Translations under genes and position numbers: made by a program
The notes under the pieces: model-generated
Seen by the model: the letters and a program-made list of their open reading frames with translations, nothing else
What the model was told of the DNA's origin: nothing
The model's database searches: none
Origin: Candidatus Saccharimonadota bacterium
Lineage (GTDB): Bacteria; Patescibacteriota; Saccharimonadia; Saccharimonadales; UBA7683
Length of the DNA stretch: 20,748 nt
NCBI GenBank assembly: GCA_018061375.1
Contig: JAGOUG010000010.1
Coordinates: 1 to 20,748 of the forward strand
Direction: 5' to 3'
Shown here: in pieces, positions 13,957 to 20,748 of the stretch
How the letters are laid out: each line of letters starts with the position of its first letter
Position numbering within the stretch: position 1 is the first letter of the stretch

Positions 13957-14865
13957 ATGGCCAAGTCATTAGTAAAAGCTAAAAAAAGTACAAAGTCTAC
14001 AGAACTAGCGAACGTAAAGTTTAATGTTTGGACATGGCGGATAGTGGTACCGATTATTGTTTCTGCTGGTCTCCTTCTTATTGCCAATTCCGCAATTTGG
14101 GTTAATGATGTTCTCTTCAATACTGAGAAGTTCACACAGATTACTAGCCAAGCACTTCTGAGCGAATCTAGCCGAAATGCTCTTGCGGGTGAGATCGTAG
14201 ATCAAGCACTCGCTGACAGGCCAATTGTAAAGCGGGTGGTAGGTGAGCCGGCAACAAAGTTTGTGTCTGGTCTACTCGGCACCAATCTGGCCGAGACGGC
14301 AACAGACAAGGTGGTTGCACGACTTCAAACTGCGGTTACTACAGAAGACCCACAAAATATAGAGATCGACCTTACGGGAATTAAGAATATTCTTCCTAAA
14401 CTGATATCTTTAGCGGGTGCTGAAGATAGTATCCCAGAAGAGACCAAGCTTCCGGATACACTCGTACTTCTTGATACGGCTAATATACCGAATGTCTATA
14501 AGTATGCAACGGTCTTCCTGTGGCTTGCACCAATATCTGCAATTACTGCCACTATTCTCTTAGCGTATCCACACATTAAACGTCGATCCATAGTAGTGCC
14601 GGTAGTAGCAATGCAGGGTTTTGCAATCGTTCTGACTGGTTTTTTTGCACAATTGGTTGGACCGCTCTTTAGACCTGCAATTCTTTCTCAGGTTAGTAAC
14701 CAGAACATTCGTATAGTGGTAGAAAATATATATAACGCGTTTTCAAACAGCTTTAATGCACAAAGTAACTGGCTATTTGTAGTGGGTGGTGCGTTATTGC
14801 TAGTTGCGGCTGTAATTCCGCTTTCAAAAGCAGTTCCAAAATTAATTTCACGGTATAAAAAATAA
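13957..14865 (+). CDS. Four-helix membrane protein with a large external loop
   Basis: 302 residues with an AGAGGA site before the ATG. A basic N-terminus (residues 1-20), helix one (about 28-48), then an external domain of about 135 residues beginning W-V-N-D-V-L-F-N-T-E-K-F-T and rich in Ala, Val and Thr, then three helices (about 183-204, 212-235, 268-290) and a basic end. The layout and the N-T-E-K-F-T-Q-I start resemble a family of actinobacterial integral membrane proteins (N-T-D-R-F-V-x-T-V type); that is from memory of the pattern. Function unknown. It follows the K+ channel by 12 bases. Confidence 0.75.
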   Translation: MAKSLVKAKKSTKSTELANVKFNVWTWRIVVPIIVSAGLLLIANSAIWVNDVLFNTEKFTQITSQALLSESSRNALAGEIVDQALADRPIVKRVVGEPATKFVSGLLGTNLAETATDKVVARLQTAVTTEDPQNIEIDLTGIKNILPKLISLAGAEDSIPEETKLPDTLVLLDTANIPNVYKYATVFLWLAPISAITATILLAYPHIKRRSIVVPVVAMQGFAIVLTGFFAQLVGPLFRPAILSQVSNQNIRIVVENIYNAFSNSFNAQSNWLFVVGGALLLVAAVIPLSKAVPKLISRYKK

Positions 14866-14891
14866 AATACATAAGGATCTGCTAAAACAGG

Positions 14892-14897
14892 TATACT
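14892..14897 (+). promoter_or_regulatory. -10 element for a leaderless small-protein transcript
   Basis: TATACT, then exactly six bases (TGGTAT), then the ATG at 14904. No ribosome-binding site. Confidence 0.45.
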
Positions 14898-14903
14898 TGG
14901 TAT

Positions 14904-15056
14904 ATGGCCATACAACCACACTGCGATAAGTGTAAAAAAGAATTAACAGATTATGGAGCTATATTACTAAGTCCACCAGACGAATATCAAAAAGTACGGA
15001 AACTACATATATGTAAGGACTGCTACGAGCAAATACTCGCAACATTTAGTGAATAA
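14904..15056 (+). CDS. Small double-CxxC protein, probable zinc ribbon
   Basis: 50 residues. C7-x2-C10 and C37-x2-C40 (H-C-D-K-C and I-C-K-D-C) are placed like the two knuckles of a zinc ribbon. There is no membrane helix. The ATG has no ribosome-binding site, but a TATACT six bases upstream fits a leaderless mRNA, which supports it being a real gene. Function unknown; small zinc ribbons often bind nucleic acid or serve as subunits of larger complexes. Confidence 0.65.
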   Translation: MAIQPHCDKCKKELTDYGAILLSPPDEYQKVRKLHICKDCYEQILATFSE

Positions 15057-15065
15057 AAAACATGT

Positions 15066-16832
15066 CTAGTTTTCTTTATGATGTATTACCAGTAGATCAG
15101 GGTCGTCTACGTCGCTAGGGGCGGGAGGTGCATGCTTAGTGTGTTGATGTGCTTTCGGTGCTATAGGTAGGTCGTTGTCAACTGCGGGTAAATCAACCTT
15201 TTCAGTTTTTGAATTGTCTGGTACAGCCACCATTTCTTTTAGAGAGGTGTGTTTAGGGATTGGAATCCCCGTTGAAGAGACCGGAACAGTAGGCTGGTTA
15301 CCTACAGGCTGCTGCTGCGAGGCTACGCCAGGAGCCGCATAGCGCCCAACAAGTTCTGGTAGAGTGGCGTGGTGTTCAGGATTAGCACTTGGTAATGGTT
15401 GAAAATTTGGTTGGGTTGGTGCATTTTGTTTTAGTGCCGGTAGCTCAGGAGGTTTTGGTGCTGGGGTATAGTTATCTGCCTCGAGTGGATCACTATTTGT
15501 GCCTGTAAATAATTGCCCACGTCTTTTAATTAGTAAAAAGAATATTAATCCACCGCCAATGGCAAGTATTATAAACCCACCAATGACTCTGCCGATTATT
15601 GAACTTTTTGGCTTACTGGTGGTGCTGGGTGTTGGTGCGACATCAGCGCTTAGTACAAGAGTAACCTTCTGGGGAGTGGTCTCATCGGTGGGTACTTCAA
15701 CAGTAATTCCGAACTCTTTTTCTAAATCGTCTTTAGATGCATAGACACTTACTTCGCCTTCGGAAAGGTCGAATGTGGCTTCACCGGATTCGTCAGTAAC
15801 GTTAATTTGTTCATCGATTGAAAGACTCACATCACTAAGTGGTTGATCTGATGTGTCAGTAATTTTGATAGTAACGGGGATATATTTTGTATCGAACTCA
15901 CCATCAATAGTCACAGGAGTACTACCATCGTCGCTTGTTATACGGACATAGTAGTGATTTCCAGCTTTTAAATCCTCACCGGTTAATACTAGAGTGTGGT
16001 CAATAACTTTGGCTTCATCAACTCGCTCCTTATATAGATCAGAACTATCAGTACTAAAGTTTGCTTTTGTAGTAGCTGGTTTATTAGTCTTCCACTTTAA
16101 CGTAGCTGAAGTATAGTTCAGATCACTGATGGTGAAATCGTTTATTTGTAGTCCCGTGGGCGATGTAGGCGACTTTTTTGGAGCACTGGCAGCGGGTGGT
16201 GGCTTGCGAGGTGTAGGTGTGGGTGTTGGGGCAGGGGCCGGAGTTGGTGTTGGTGTCGGTGTCGGAGGCACGACCGGGGGGACTACTGGCGGCACAACGA
16301 CTGGCGGAACTGCCGTAACGGTGTATGTACCATTTGTAGATGTAGTTGTGTATTCGGTGGTTGGGAAAAGGACGACACGCTTTGTTCCAAAATTCAAATA
16401 TGCGCCTCCAGTACCGGTCGCCTTGAACCTAATCGTTGCGAATAGTCTAGCACCGGTTAGAGATCCACCGCTGTTTCGCGAGCCAGACATGGAAACATAT
16501 GAGCCATATGCATTAGACTTAATAGTTGCTGAACCGCCTCCGTTATAGGCTGGATCAATTGTTGTGCTGAGGTATTGAAATTTCGAATTATTAAAGTAGA
16601 CATCTGCAAATGTTGCATTATACGAGTTTGCTAATGTTGTGTATACACCTACGGTAAATTCGTTGCCAGTTTGGAATGAACCACCACTCGGTGAAAGAGT
16701 GAACTGTGCGGTTGTGCCTGCAGCTTCTACGGGTTGCAACAATAGTAGACCCGTGATAGCCGCAATAAACAGAATACCTACCGTCAAGATAAGCGTTCTA
16801 GGTGTTAATGATAATTTCTGAAATTGCTTCAT
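15066..16832 (-). CDS. Multidomain surface protein: cohesin-like domain, Pro/Thr stalk, FN3-like domain, membrane anchor, cytoplasmic tail
   Basis: 588 residues. Signal peptide with a helix at about 12-33 and a V-E-A-A cleavage site (residues 35-38). Residues about 42-172 resemble a cohesin-type beta-sandwich. Residues about 174-220 are a stalk of P-T and V-V-P-P repeats. Residues about 225-315 look like a fibronectin-III or purple-phosphatase-type domain (T-S-A-T-L-K-W-K-T-N-K-P-A-T), and 317-395 like a carboxypeptidase-regulatory beta domain (P-L-S-D-V-S-L-S-I). A helix (about 415-440) is followed by K-R-R and a 145-residue Pro/His-rich tail inside the cell. The gene has a -10 element (16862-16857) but no ribosome-binding site. 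A contact or adhesion role is likely, not proved. Confidence 0.75.
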   Translation of the reverse strand: MKQFQKLSLTPRTLILTVGILFIAAITGLLLLQPVEAAGTTAQFTLSPSGGSFQTGNEFTVGVYTTLANSYNATFADVYFNNSKFQYLSTTIDPAYNGGGSATIKSNAYGSYVSMSGSRNSGGSLTGARLFATIRFKATGTGGAYLNFGTKRVVLFPTTEYTTTSTNGTYTVTAVPPVVVPPVVPPVVPPTPTPTPTPAPAPTPTPTPRKPPPAASAPKKSPTSPTGLQINDFTISDLNYTSATLKWKTNKPATTKANFSTDSSDLYKERVDEAKVIDHTLVLTGEDLKAGNHYYVRITSDDGSTPVTIDGEFDTKYIPVTIKITDTSDQPLSDVSLSIDEQINVTDESGEATFDLSEGEVSVYASKDDLEKEFGITVEVPTDETTPQKVTLVLSADVAPTPSTTSKPKSSIIGRVIGGFIILAIGGGLIFFLLIKRRGQLFTGTNSDPLEADNYTPAPKPPELPALKQNAPTQPNFQPLPSANPEHHATLPELVGRYAAPGVASQQQPVGNQPTVPVSSTGIPIPKHTSLKEMVAVPDNSKTEKVDLPAVDNDLPIAPKAHQHTKHAPPAPSDVDDPDLLVIHHKEN

Positions 16833-16840
16833 TTTTGTTT

Positions 16841-16858
16841 CTACATCTACAGATGTAG
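16841..16858. promoter_or_regulatory. 18-base palindrome over the start site of the surface-protein gene
   Basis: CTACATCTACAGATGTAG: perfect 8-base arms around a 2-base centre. A minus-strand TATACT (16862-16857) abuts it, so transcription should begin near 16850, inside the palindrome. A repressor operator is the simplest reading. Confidence 0.55.
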
Positions 16859-16906
16859 TATAGCAAACTAGTCACAGAAGATATAGCTTATGTAAGCACT
16901 ACGTAT

Positions 16907-17245
16907 TTAATTTGGGTATTGAGCATTAAATTTTTCGACAGACTCATCGTAAAACGGCTTGAATTCTTTACTTAGACAGGTAATTTGCCATTCTTTTACT
17001 GCTATTTTTTCATCAGCAAGTTCCTTGGCGCGCTCTTCAACGCCATTCACATTTGCACAGTATCGCGTACGGGAAGAATTGTAAAATCTTCTGTCAAATG
17101 TATCAGTACTTGTAAGAACGAATATCGATACAAAGAACAGTACGTTTAGTAGTACGGATGCAATCGCAAGACTAAGAAACATATCACTTTCAACGACCCG
17201 ACTTACTTTTTTACGAAAATTATTCTGAGGTTTTTTTGTAGCCAT
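16907..17245 (-). CDS. Small single-pass membrane protein
   Basis: 112 residues. A basic N-terminus (residues 1-20), one membrane helix (about 24-46), and an external domain of about 65 residues with two cysteines (near 63 and 90) that could pair, in a charged helical region (V-E-E-R-A-K-E-L-A-D-E-K). There is no known domain. The ATG is preceded by TAAAAT with a six-base gap and no ribosome-binding site, which supports a leaderless mRNA. It lies between the cohesin-like surface protein and the structured RNA region. Confidence 0.65.
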   Translation of the reverse strand: MATKKPQNNFRKKVSRVVESDMFLSLAIASVLLNVLFFVSIFVLTSTDTFDRRFYNSSRTRYCANVNGVEERAKELADEKIAVKEWQITCLSKEFKPFYDESVEKFNAQYPN

Positions 17246-17251
17246 GTATGT

Positions 17252-17257
17252 ATTTTA
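17252..17257 (-). promoter_or_regulatory. -10 element for a leaderless transcript of the small membrane protein
   Basis: TAAAAT on the minus strand, preceded by TGG and followed by exactly six bases (ACATAC) before the ATG at 17245. Confidence 0.5.
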
Positions 17258-17313
17258 CCATAAGCATAAAGTCTACAAAAATATAGATCATCTAATATTA
17301 GCGTCATATTGTA
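17258..17313. other. Start of the 320-base gap without a gene
   Basis: The gap 17246-17565 holds the promoter of the small membrane protein on its left and the structured leader RNA on its right. In this AT-rich 56-base part I see no gene, repeat or motif. Confidence 0.5.
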
Positions 17314-17342
17314 TTGCTGATACGCTAGCTACAGCGTACAAT
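17314..17342 (+). promoter_or_regulatory. Promoter of the structured leader RNA
   Basis: TTGCTG (17314-17319), 17-base spacer, TACAAT (17337-17342). The predicted start is near 17349, just before the closing helix of the RNA at 17361. Confidence 0.45.
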
Positions 17343-17360
17343 AAAAGAGTTAACAATTTA

Positions 17361-17478
17361 GCCCAAGTAATAATGGAAGTCCGGTACAAGCGTTTGCTTT
17401 ACTCCGGCACTGTGCCGCAACGGTTTGTCCGCCAATAGGCGTTCATGAGAGTCCGATACATTATTTACTAAAGTGGGC
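17361..17478 (+). promoter_or_regulatory. Cobalamin-riboswitch-like aptamer
   Basis: The 118-base domain is closed by a long helix: GCCCA/TGGGC (17361-17365 with 17474-17478), then GTA/TAC and ATAAT/ATTAT (17367-17374 with 17460-17468). Inside, in order, are GGAA (17375-17378), a stem CCGG/CCGG (17381-17384 with 17404-17407) capped by AAGC-GTTT-GCTT, then CTGTGCCGCAACGGT (17410-17424), a CGCC/GGCG hairpin (17430-17441) and AGTCCGATAC (17450-17459). The order and sequences follow the cobalamin riboswitch core (GGGAA ... CCGGTG..A..TCCGG ... CTGxCCCGCAACTGT ... AGTCxGxAxAC), with a few base differences and a short peripheral part. Ligand binding is inferred from pattern only; the GCCGC for CCCGC change and the extra stem in the L5 region leave doubt. 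Confidence 0.62.
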
Positions 17479-17481
17479 CTT

Positions 17482-17563
17482 CCGAGCAGAAGAATTATTA
17501 TTTGAATATACGTTTTTTTAATAACTCCTGCTCGGGTAATACCAAAATGAGCGGAGTTTTTTT
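17482..17563 (+). promoter_or_regulatory. Expression platform: two mutually exclusive hairpins, terminator and Shine-Dalgarno sequestration
   Basis: Hairpin A pairs CCGAGCAG (17482-17489) with CTGCTCGG (17528-17535), with an inner TTATTA/TAATAA stem (17495-17500 with 17519-17524). Hairpin B pairs ACTCC (17524-17528) and CTC (17531-17533) with GAG (17549-17551) and GGAGT (17553-17557) and is followed by seven T (17557-17563). They share 17524-17535, so only one can form. Hairpin B looks like an intrinsic terminator and also hides the CGGAG ribosome-binding site (17552-17556) of the gene at 17566. This is a classic on/off switch. Confidence 0.75.
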
Positions 17564-17565
17564 AA

Positions 17566-18996
17566 ATGGGGTTAGTTACTGAACGAATACAAAGCGAGAA
17601 GCAGGATAGTTCTTTTGAGTTGACGTATTCGGGCATTGGATCTTCTGACGGTGTGGTTAATCGGGAGCAGGTTGAGCTATATGCTGCTGATCTTTTGTAT
17701 AATCATTCTACTATTGAATCAGGATATAAAAATTCTCAGACGTATCATGATGATGCTCGGACTGCTCTGTTTGAGGCACTTACTGCATCGGGTCATCTTT
17801 CTAGGGTTGAGCTGAGTGGTTCGCTGGACGAAATTCATCAAACTATGATTCAGGTTTTGCTTAACTCTTACTCACCAGACTTACCGGCACACGAACGCGA
17901 GCGTCAATTCCAGGAACTATGCGAAGAGCTTACTCGTCAAGAAGTCGAGCGTGCGATTGCAAGGGGTTTCCTTCCTGCCGATACGCAGGTTGCAACTATT
18001 TCTGACGATCCAACTACTGCAGGAATGTCAGTTGATCTAGCAGTGTCATTAGGTTATCGGCCGGTAAACCATAAAGGAATGGTCCGTAGTACACGGTTAG
18101 AACAATTGTCTGGCGGCATGTTCAATCGTGTAACCGAGCAAGTTAGTAGAAGTAATTCTCATTCTGCACTTTCGAGTGAATTCTTGCGGGACGTTGGTTT
18201 TGAAAAACGCTTGACCGTACACGCTGATGCCGCGGTTCTTGGGACGCAAATTCTACATAGTATGGGCGAGGGCGTGGTTGGAATAATGAAGCGGCTGGAT
18301 GCTCATATGGGCGAGGCTATTAGGTATGGTGAGCCAATTCATGATACGCAGATACGGTATGAAGACCTTAGGACAGAGTCTGCCGTGCGCGAAGCCCAGG
18401 CAGAATGTTATATAGGTACTCTCGCAGACTATATGAATAAAATAGATCAACGGTACAATAGTGGGCAAATAGATAAAGCAGTCCACAGTGAATTATTAAA
18501 AACAGAAATCCATAGAATTCTACAGGCAATTTGTGTCATGAGACCAGAATACGCGTTTGATTGTTTTGGTGAAGATTCAATTCAGACCTATCAGGACGCT
18601 GCGAATCTAGCTGTGAGTGGTCATGCCTCTGGTGCGGGAGGAGTAGTAAAAAGTAATGAACATAAAGAGCAGACGGTGACGTTCTGCGGCATGAGTATCT
18701 CTAGGAAGGAAGCAGAACAAAAGGGAATAAATCCAGATAGTCTCAATTCGCTTATTCAGCTTGGTTTAGAAAAGTGGCCAACCAGAATCGGAGCCTGTCG
18801 TGTTCCTGAGTGTCTAAGCCCAAAGCCAACCGAAGTCGGTGGTTGTGATGTCTGCACCGGTAGCTGCGAACCACTTTTTAACAAAGGCTGGGGTATAGAA
18901 CGTATAATTGGTCACTATAAATCACTTCGCAAGAAGACGAAAAAGATTGGTAAAAAAACACTAGATCTATGGAGTATCTTTTCAAACAAAAAATAA
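17566..18996 (+). CDS. Protein of unknown function with C-terminal Cys cluster, under riboswitch-like leader
   Basis: 476 residues, no signal peptide or membrane helix. The first 300 residues are mostly helical and charged (E-L-C-E-E-L-T-R-Q-E-V-E-R-A-I-A-R-G), with no motif I can name. The C-terminal part has C411 and C416, then C427-x2-C430-x3-C434 (G-G-C-D-V-C-T-G-S-C), likely a zinc site, followed by a very basic tail (K-S-L-R-K-K-T-K-K-I-G-K-K). A G-G-C-x-V-C motif of this kind recalls uncharacterised Saccharibacteria proteins, from memory. CGGAG lies nine bases before the ATG, inside the switching hairpin. It is not a recognisable B12 enzyme or transporter. It is followed by nadD after 36 bases. 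Confidence 0.8.
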   Translation: MGLVTERIQSEKQDSSFELTYSGIGSSDGVVNREQVELYAADLLYNHSTIESGYKNSQTYHDDARTALFEALTASGHLSRVELSGSLDEIHQTMIQVLLNSYSPDLPAHERERQFQELCEELTRQEVERAIARGFLPADTQVATISDDPTTAGMSVDLAVSLGYRPVNHKGMVRSTRLEQLSGGMFNRVTEQVSRSNSHSALSSEFLRDVGFEKRLTVHADAAVLGTQILHSMGEGVVGIMKRLDAHMGEAIRYGEPIHDTQIRYEDLRTESAVREAQAECYIGTLADYMNKIDQRYNSGQIDKAVHSELLKTEIHRILQAICVMRPEYAFDCFGEDSIQTYQDAANLAVSGHASGAGGVVKSNEHKEQTVTFCGMSISRKEAEQKGINPDSLNSLIQLGLEKWPTRIGACRVPECLSPKPTEVGGCDVCTGSCEPLFNKGWGIERIIGHYKSLRKKTKKIGKKTLDLWSIFSNKK

Positions 18997-19032
18997 CACC
19001 CAAAATAATAGAAAACGTGAGAAGATAGTCTT

Positions 19033-19635
19033 ATGAAGATCGGAATATATGCAGGCACGTTTGACCCTGTACATAATGGACACATCGCATTTGCCTTAGA
19101 CGCAATTAAAAGAGCATCCTTAGACAAGGTTATTGTTGTTGCTGAAAAAGAACCATACCGTAAAAAGCCTCATGCCAGTTGGGATAACCGTCAGGCAATG
19201 ATAGAACGAGCGACTGAGGCTATTGATCAAGTAGATCATGATTACGCATTCGCAAATTCACTCTCCCAGCAACACACGATGGAAAATCTACTTACTGTTG
19301 CACGTAAGCACTATGGTCCAGATAATGAGTATTGGTTTCTTGTTGGTTCAGATGTTTTTGAACATATTAGTACATGGCATGATATGGTTTCAGAAAAAGA
19401 ATACGGTGGTTTTGTATTAGCCTTAAGAGACGAACATACAAGTACGTGGTTAAATGAGCGAATTGAAAAAATTAAAAGTCGAGGAATAACCCTCAGAGTC
19501 ATTGAACTTACAAGCGCTCATCCACATATTAGTTCTAGTGGAGTTAGGCATGCGGTATCAGAAAACAAAATACCGCCAGATATCTCGCAGAATGTATATG
19601 CATACGTTACAGAGCATAATTTATATGCAGTGTAA
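19033..19635 (+). CDS. nadD: Nicotinate-nucleotide adenylyltransferase
   Basis: 200 residues, normal length. The nucleotidyltransferase motif G-T-F-D-P-V-H-N-G-H is at residues 8-17 and the second motif I-S-S-S-G-V-R near 176-182. W-D-N-R-Q-A-M-I-E and F-L-V-G-S-D-V-F are also NadD blocks. It adenylates nicotinate mononucleotide in NAD synthesis. CoaD and NMN adenylyltransferase share the fold, but the length and G-S-D-V-F favour NadD. The ribosome-binding site is weak (GAGAAGA). Its stop lies four bases from the stop of the convergent antiporter gene. Confidence 0.88.
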   Translation: MKIGIYAGTFDPVHNGHIAFALDAIKRASLDKVIVVAEKEPYRKKPHASWDNRQAMIERATEAIDQVDHDYAFANSLSQQHTMENLLTVARKHYGPDNEYWFLVGSDVFEHISTWHDMVSEKEYGGFVLALRDEHTSTWLNERIEKIKSRGITLRVIELTSAHPHISSSGVRHAVSENKIPPDISQNVYAYVTEHNLYAV

Positions 19636-19639
19636 GGTA

Positions 19640-20748
19640 TTAGTTAGTCGTTGACTCGCCATCGATGTCGTTAAGTTCGTAGGCATTGCGTAGATGTGCA
19701 AGGTGTTTCTCTTTATTTTTTTCAAAGTCTTTTTTACTTAGGCCGTGCCTGGCAATAAAGTTTCCGAGTTTTTCAGTACCAACAAAATGAGGAACCATTA
19801 CATAACTTGCGCCTAGGCCGTAGAGTTCAGCAGCTTGTTCGGCAGTATCGGCACGGCTAATAATAACCGCATTCGGGTTTATTTTTTCGATATACTCAAT
19901 CAAAAATCGGTTGGTTGGGAAGTGAGTAATGCTACTTGCAATTAGCTTGGCATCTTCAATACCAAGTTCATCGAGCAGTTCAATATCTGTTGCATCACCG
20001 TATACATAGTGTACTTTTCTATTTTCTAGGTGTTCGATTGATTCAGGATCATAATCAACAACTACAAGCTTCTTGCGGGGTATAGATTGGAATGTACTAA
20101 TCAGTTCCGCACCGCCCTTGGTAAAACCAAACTGAATGATATCGTAGCTGACCTTACGCTCGTGGTGTTCTTGCCTTCGTGACTCAAAAAATCTGAAGTG
20201 TTTTTGTAAGAATTCGAATAGGGTATCATCATACAGTATTGCATAGCAACTGACTGCAATTGTGATTAGTGCGGTGAGTGTAATAAGGCTTACGACCCCC
20301 TCGCCAACGAGCCCAACTTGATTAGCAAGAATTACAAAAATCAGAGAGAATTCACTAATTTGTGCCAGGAGTATGCCAACTTTGAAGCTGTTTCTTTTTG
20401 CATGACCAAGAAGGCCGAGCGGCAACATTATTGCTATCGGATTAACAATTAATATGACAAACGAAAGTAACAGCGCGAGCGGTAGTTGTTTTACAACATC
20501 ACCAATCTGAAGATTTGCCCCCATAAAAATGAAGAAGACAACAATAAAGAAGTCACGTACCGGCCGAAGTCGAGCGCTGGCTTCTTGTGCATATGGCATA
20601 GTGGCAAGGCTGACACCGGCAATAAGTGCCCCGATTTCTAGTGAGAATCCTGCGTATTCAAACAACGATCCGATGCCAAGGCCCCAGGCTATTGTGAATA
20701 AAAATAAGTACTCGGTATTTTCTGACATAAACCGAGTAAGTCTTGGTA
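19640..20748 (-). CDS. CPA2-type cation:proton antiporter with RCK (TrkA-N) domain, N-terminus beyond the window
   Basis: At least 369 residues; the frame stays open past the first visible ATG (20728) with P-R-L-T-R-F before it, so the 5' part is missing. The visible part has the second half of the antiporter membrane domain (G-L-S/F-S-L-E-I-G-A-L-I-A-G-V, then F-F-I-V-V-F-F-I-F-M-G, Q-I-S-E-F-S-L-I) followed by a TrkA-N domain from about residue 195 (I-I-Q-F-G-F-T-K-G-G, V-V-V-D-Y-D-P-E, Y-G-D-A-T-D), which senses nucleotides. The usual G-x-G-x-x-G of the Rossmann loop is altered to G-F-T-K-G-G. It is KefB/YbaL-like; substrate K+ or Na+ is undecided. Confidence 0.88.
   Translation of the reverse strand, partial: PRLTRFMSENTEYLFLFTIAWGLGIGSLFEYAGFSLEIGALIAGVSLATMPYAQEASARLRPVRDFFIVVFFIFMGANLQIGDVVKQLPLALLLSFVILIVNPIAIMLPLGLLGHAKRNSFKVGILLAQISEFSLIFVILANQVGLVGEGVVSLITLTALITIAVSCYAILYDDTLFEFLQKHFRFFESRRQEHHERKVSYDIIQFGFTKGGAELISTFQSIPRKKLVVVDYDPESIEHLENRKVHYVYGDATDIELLDELGIEDAKLIASSITHFPTNRFLIEYIEKINPNAVIISRADTAEQAAELYGLGASYVMVPHFVGTEKLGNFIARHGLSKKDFEKNKEKHLAHLRNAYELNDIDGESTTN

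Noticed and set aside
16129..16548. Glycine/valine-rich open frame on the plus strand
   Set aside because: It is the antisense of the Pro/Thr-rich stalk of the surface protein; no start signals or domain.
17361..17563. T-box leader sensing a tRNA
   Set aside because: There is no T-box consensus sequence and no aminoacyl-tRNA or amino-acid gene downstream; the core fits the cobalamin pattern better.
180..19642. UGA read as a sense codon
   Set aside because: All recognised genes are full-length with no internal TGA, so there is no sign that it is translated here; only its absence as a stop is notable.
1..20748. CRISPR array, tRNA, rRNA, insertion sequence, rhodopsin or carotenoid dioxygenase
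   Set aside because: Looked for by eye on both strands; none was found in the window.

Overview
The window looks like a chromosomal segment of a small-genome bacterium of the Patescibacteria (CPR), most likely Saccharibacteria (TM7). The signs are a two-gene TatA/TatC set, large membrane-anchored surface proteins (one with DUF4214-like repeats), many lineage-type hypothetical membrane proteins, very tight gene packing, and moderate G+C. This placement is an inference; there is no rRNA gene to confirm it. All 26 stop codons that can be read are TAA (16) or TAG (10), none TGA. Several genes have a -10 hexamer exactly six bases before the ATG, which suggests leaderless mRNAs.

Layout. 1-1013: two divergent glycosyltransferase-type genes, the left one cut by the window edge. 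1089-3423: tatA, tatC, a four-helix membrane protein with an internal duplication, and a winged-helix/Nudix regulator-like protein, tightly packed. 3497-4496: adenine phosphoribosyltransferase and a Nudix hydrolase. 4535-6307 (minus): a membrane-anchored beta-helix surface protein. 6437-7948: a Crp/Fnr-type regulator, a ferredoxin and a type 1 IPP isomerase. 7940-12863 (minus): a six-gene carotenoid operon crtE-crtB-crtI-lycopene cyclase subunit c-lycopene cyclase subunit d-UbiA-type lycopene elongase, each gene overlapping the next. 12984-15056: HdeD-like protein, two-helix K+ channel, a four-helix membrane protein and a small CxxC protein. 15066-17245 (minus): a second surface protein and a small membrane protein. 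17314-18996: a structured RNA leader resembling a cobalamin riboswitch, with an alternative-hairpin expression platform, ahead of a 476-residue protein of unknown function. 19033-20748: nadD and a convergent, truncated CPA2 antiporter.

How it works together. IPP isomerase supplies DMAPP, CrtE makes GGPP, CrtB makes phytoene, CrtI makes lycopene, the UbiA protein probably adds two C5 units, and the two-subunit cyclase closes the rings. The gene content and order match actinobacterial C50 carotenoid operons (decaprenoxanthin/sarcinaxanthin type). Because Saccharibacteria live on Actinobacteria, transfer from a host is an attractive idea. The Crp-family gene next door has a textbook GTGA-N6-TCAC palindrome between itself and the ferredoxin gene, centred about 42 bases before the likely start of transcription, so it may activate the ferredoxin/idi branch. 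The two most interesting items are the complete C50-type carotenoid pathway in a CPR-type genome and the cobalamin-riboswitch-like leader in front of an uncharacterised gene.
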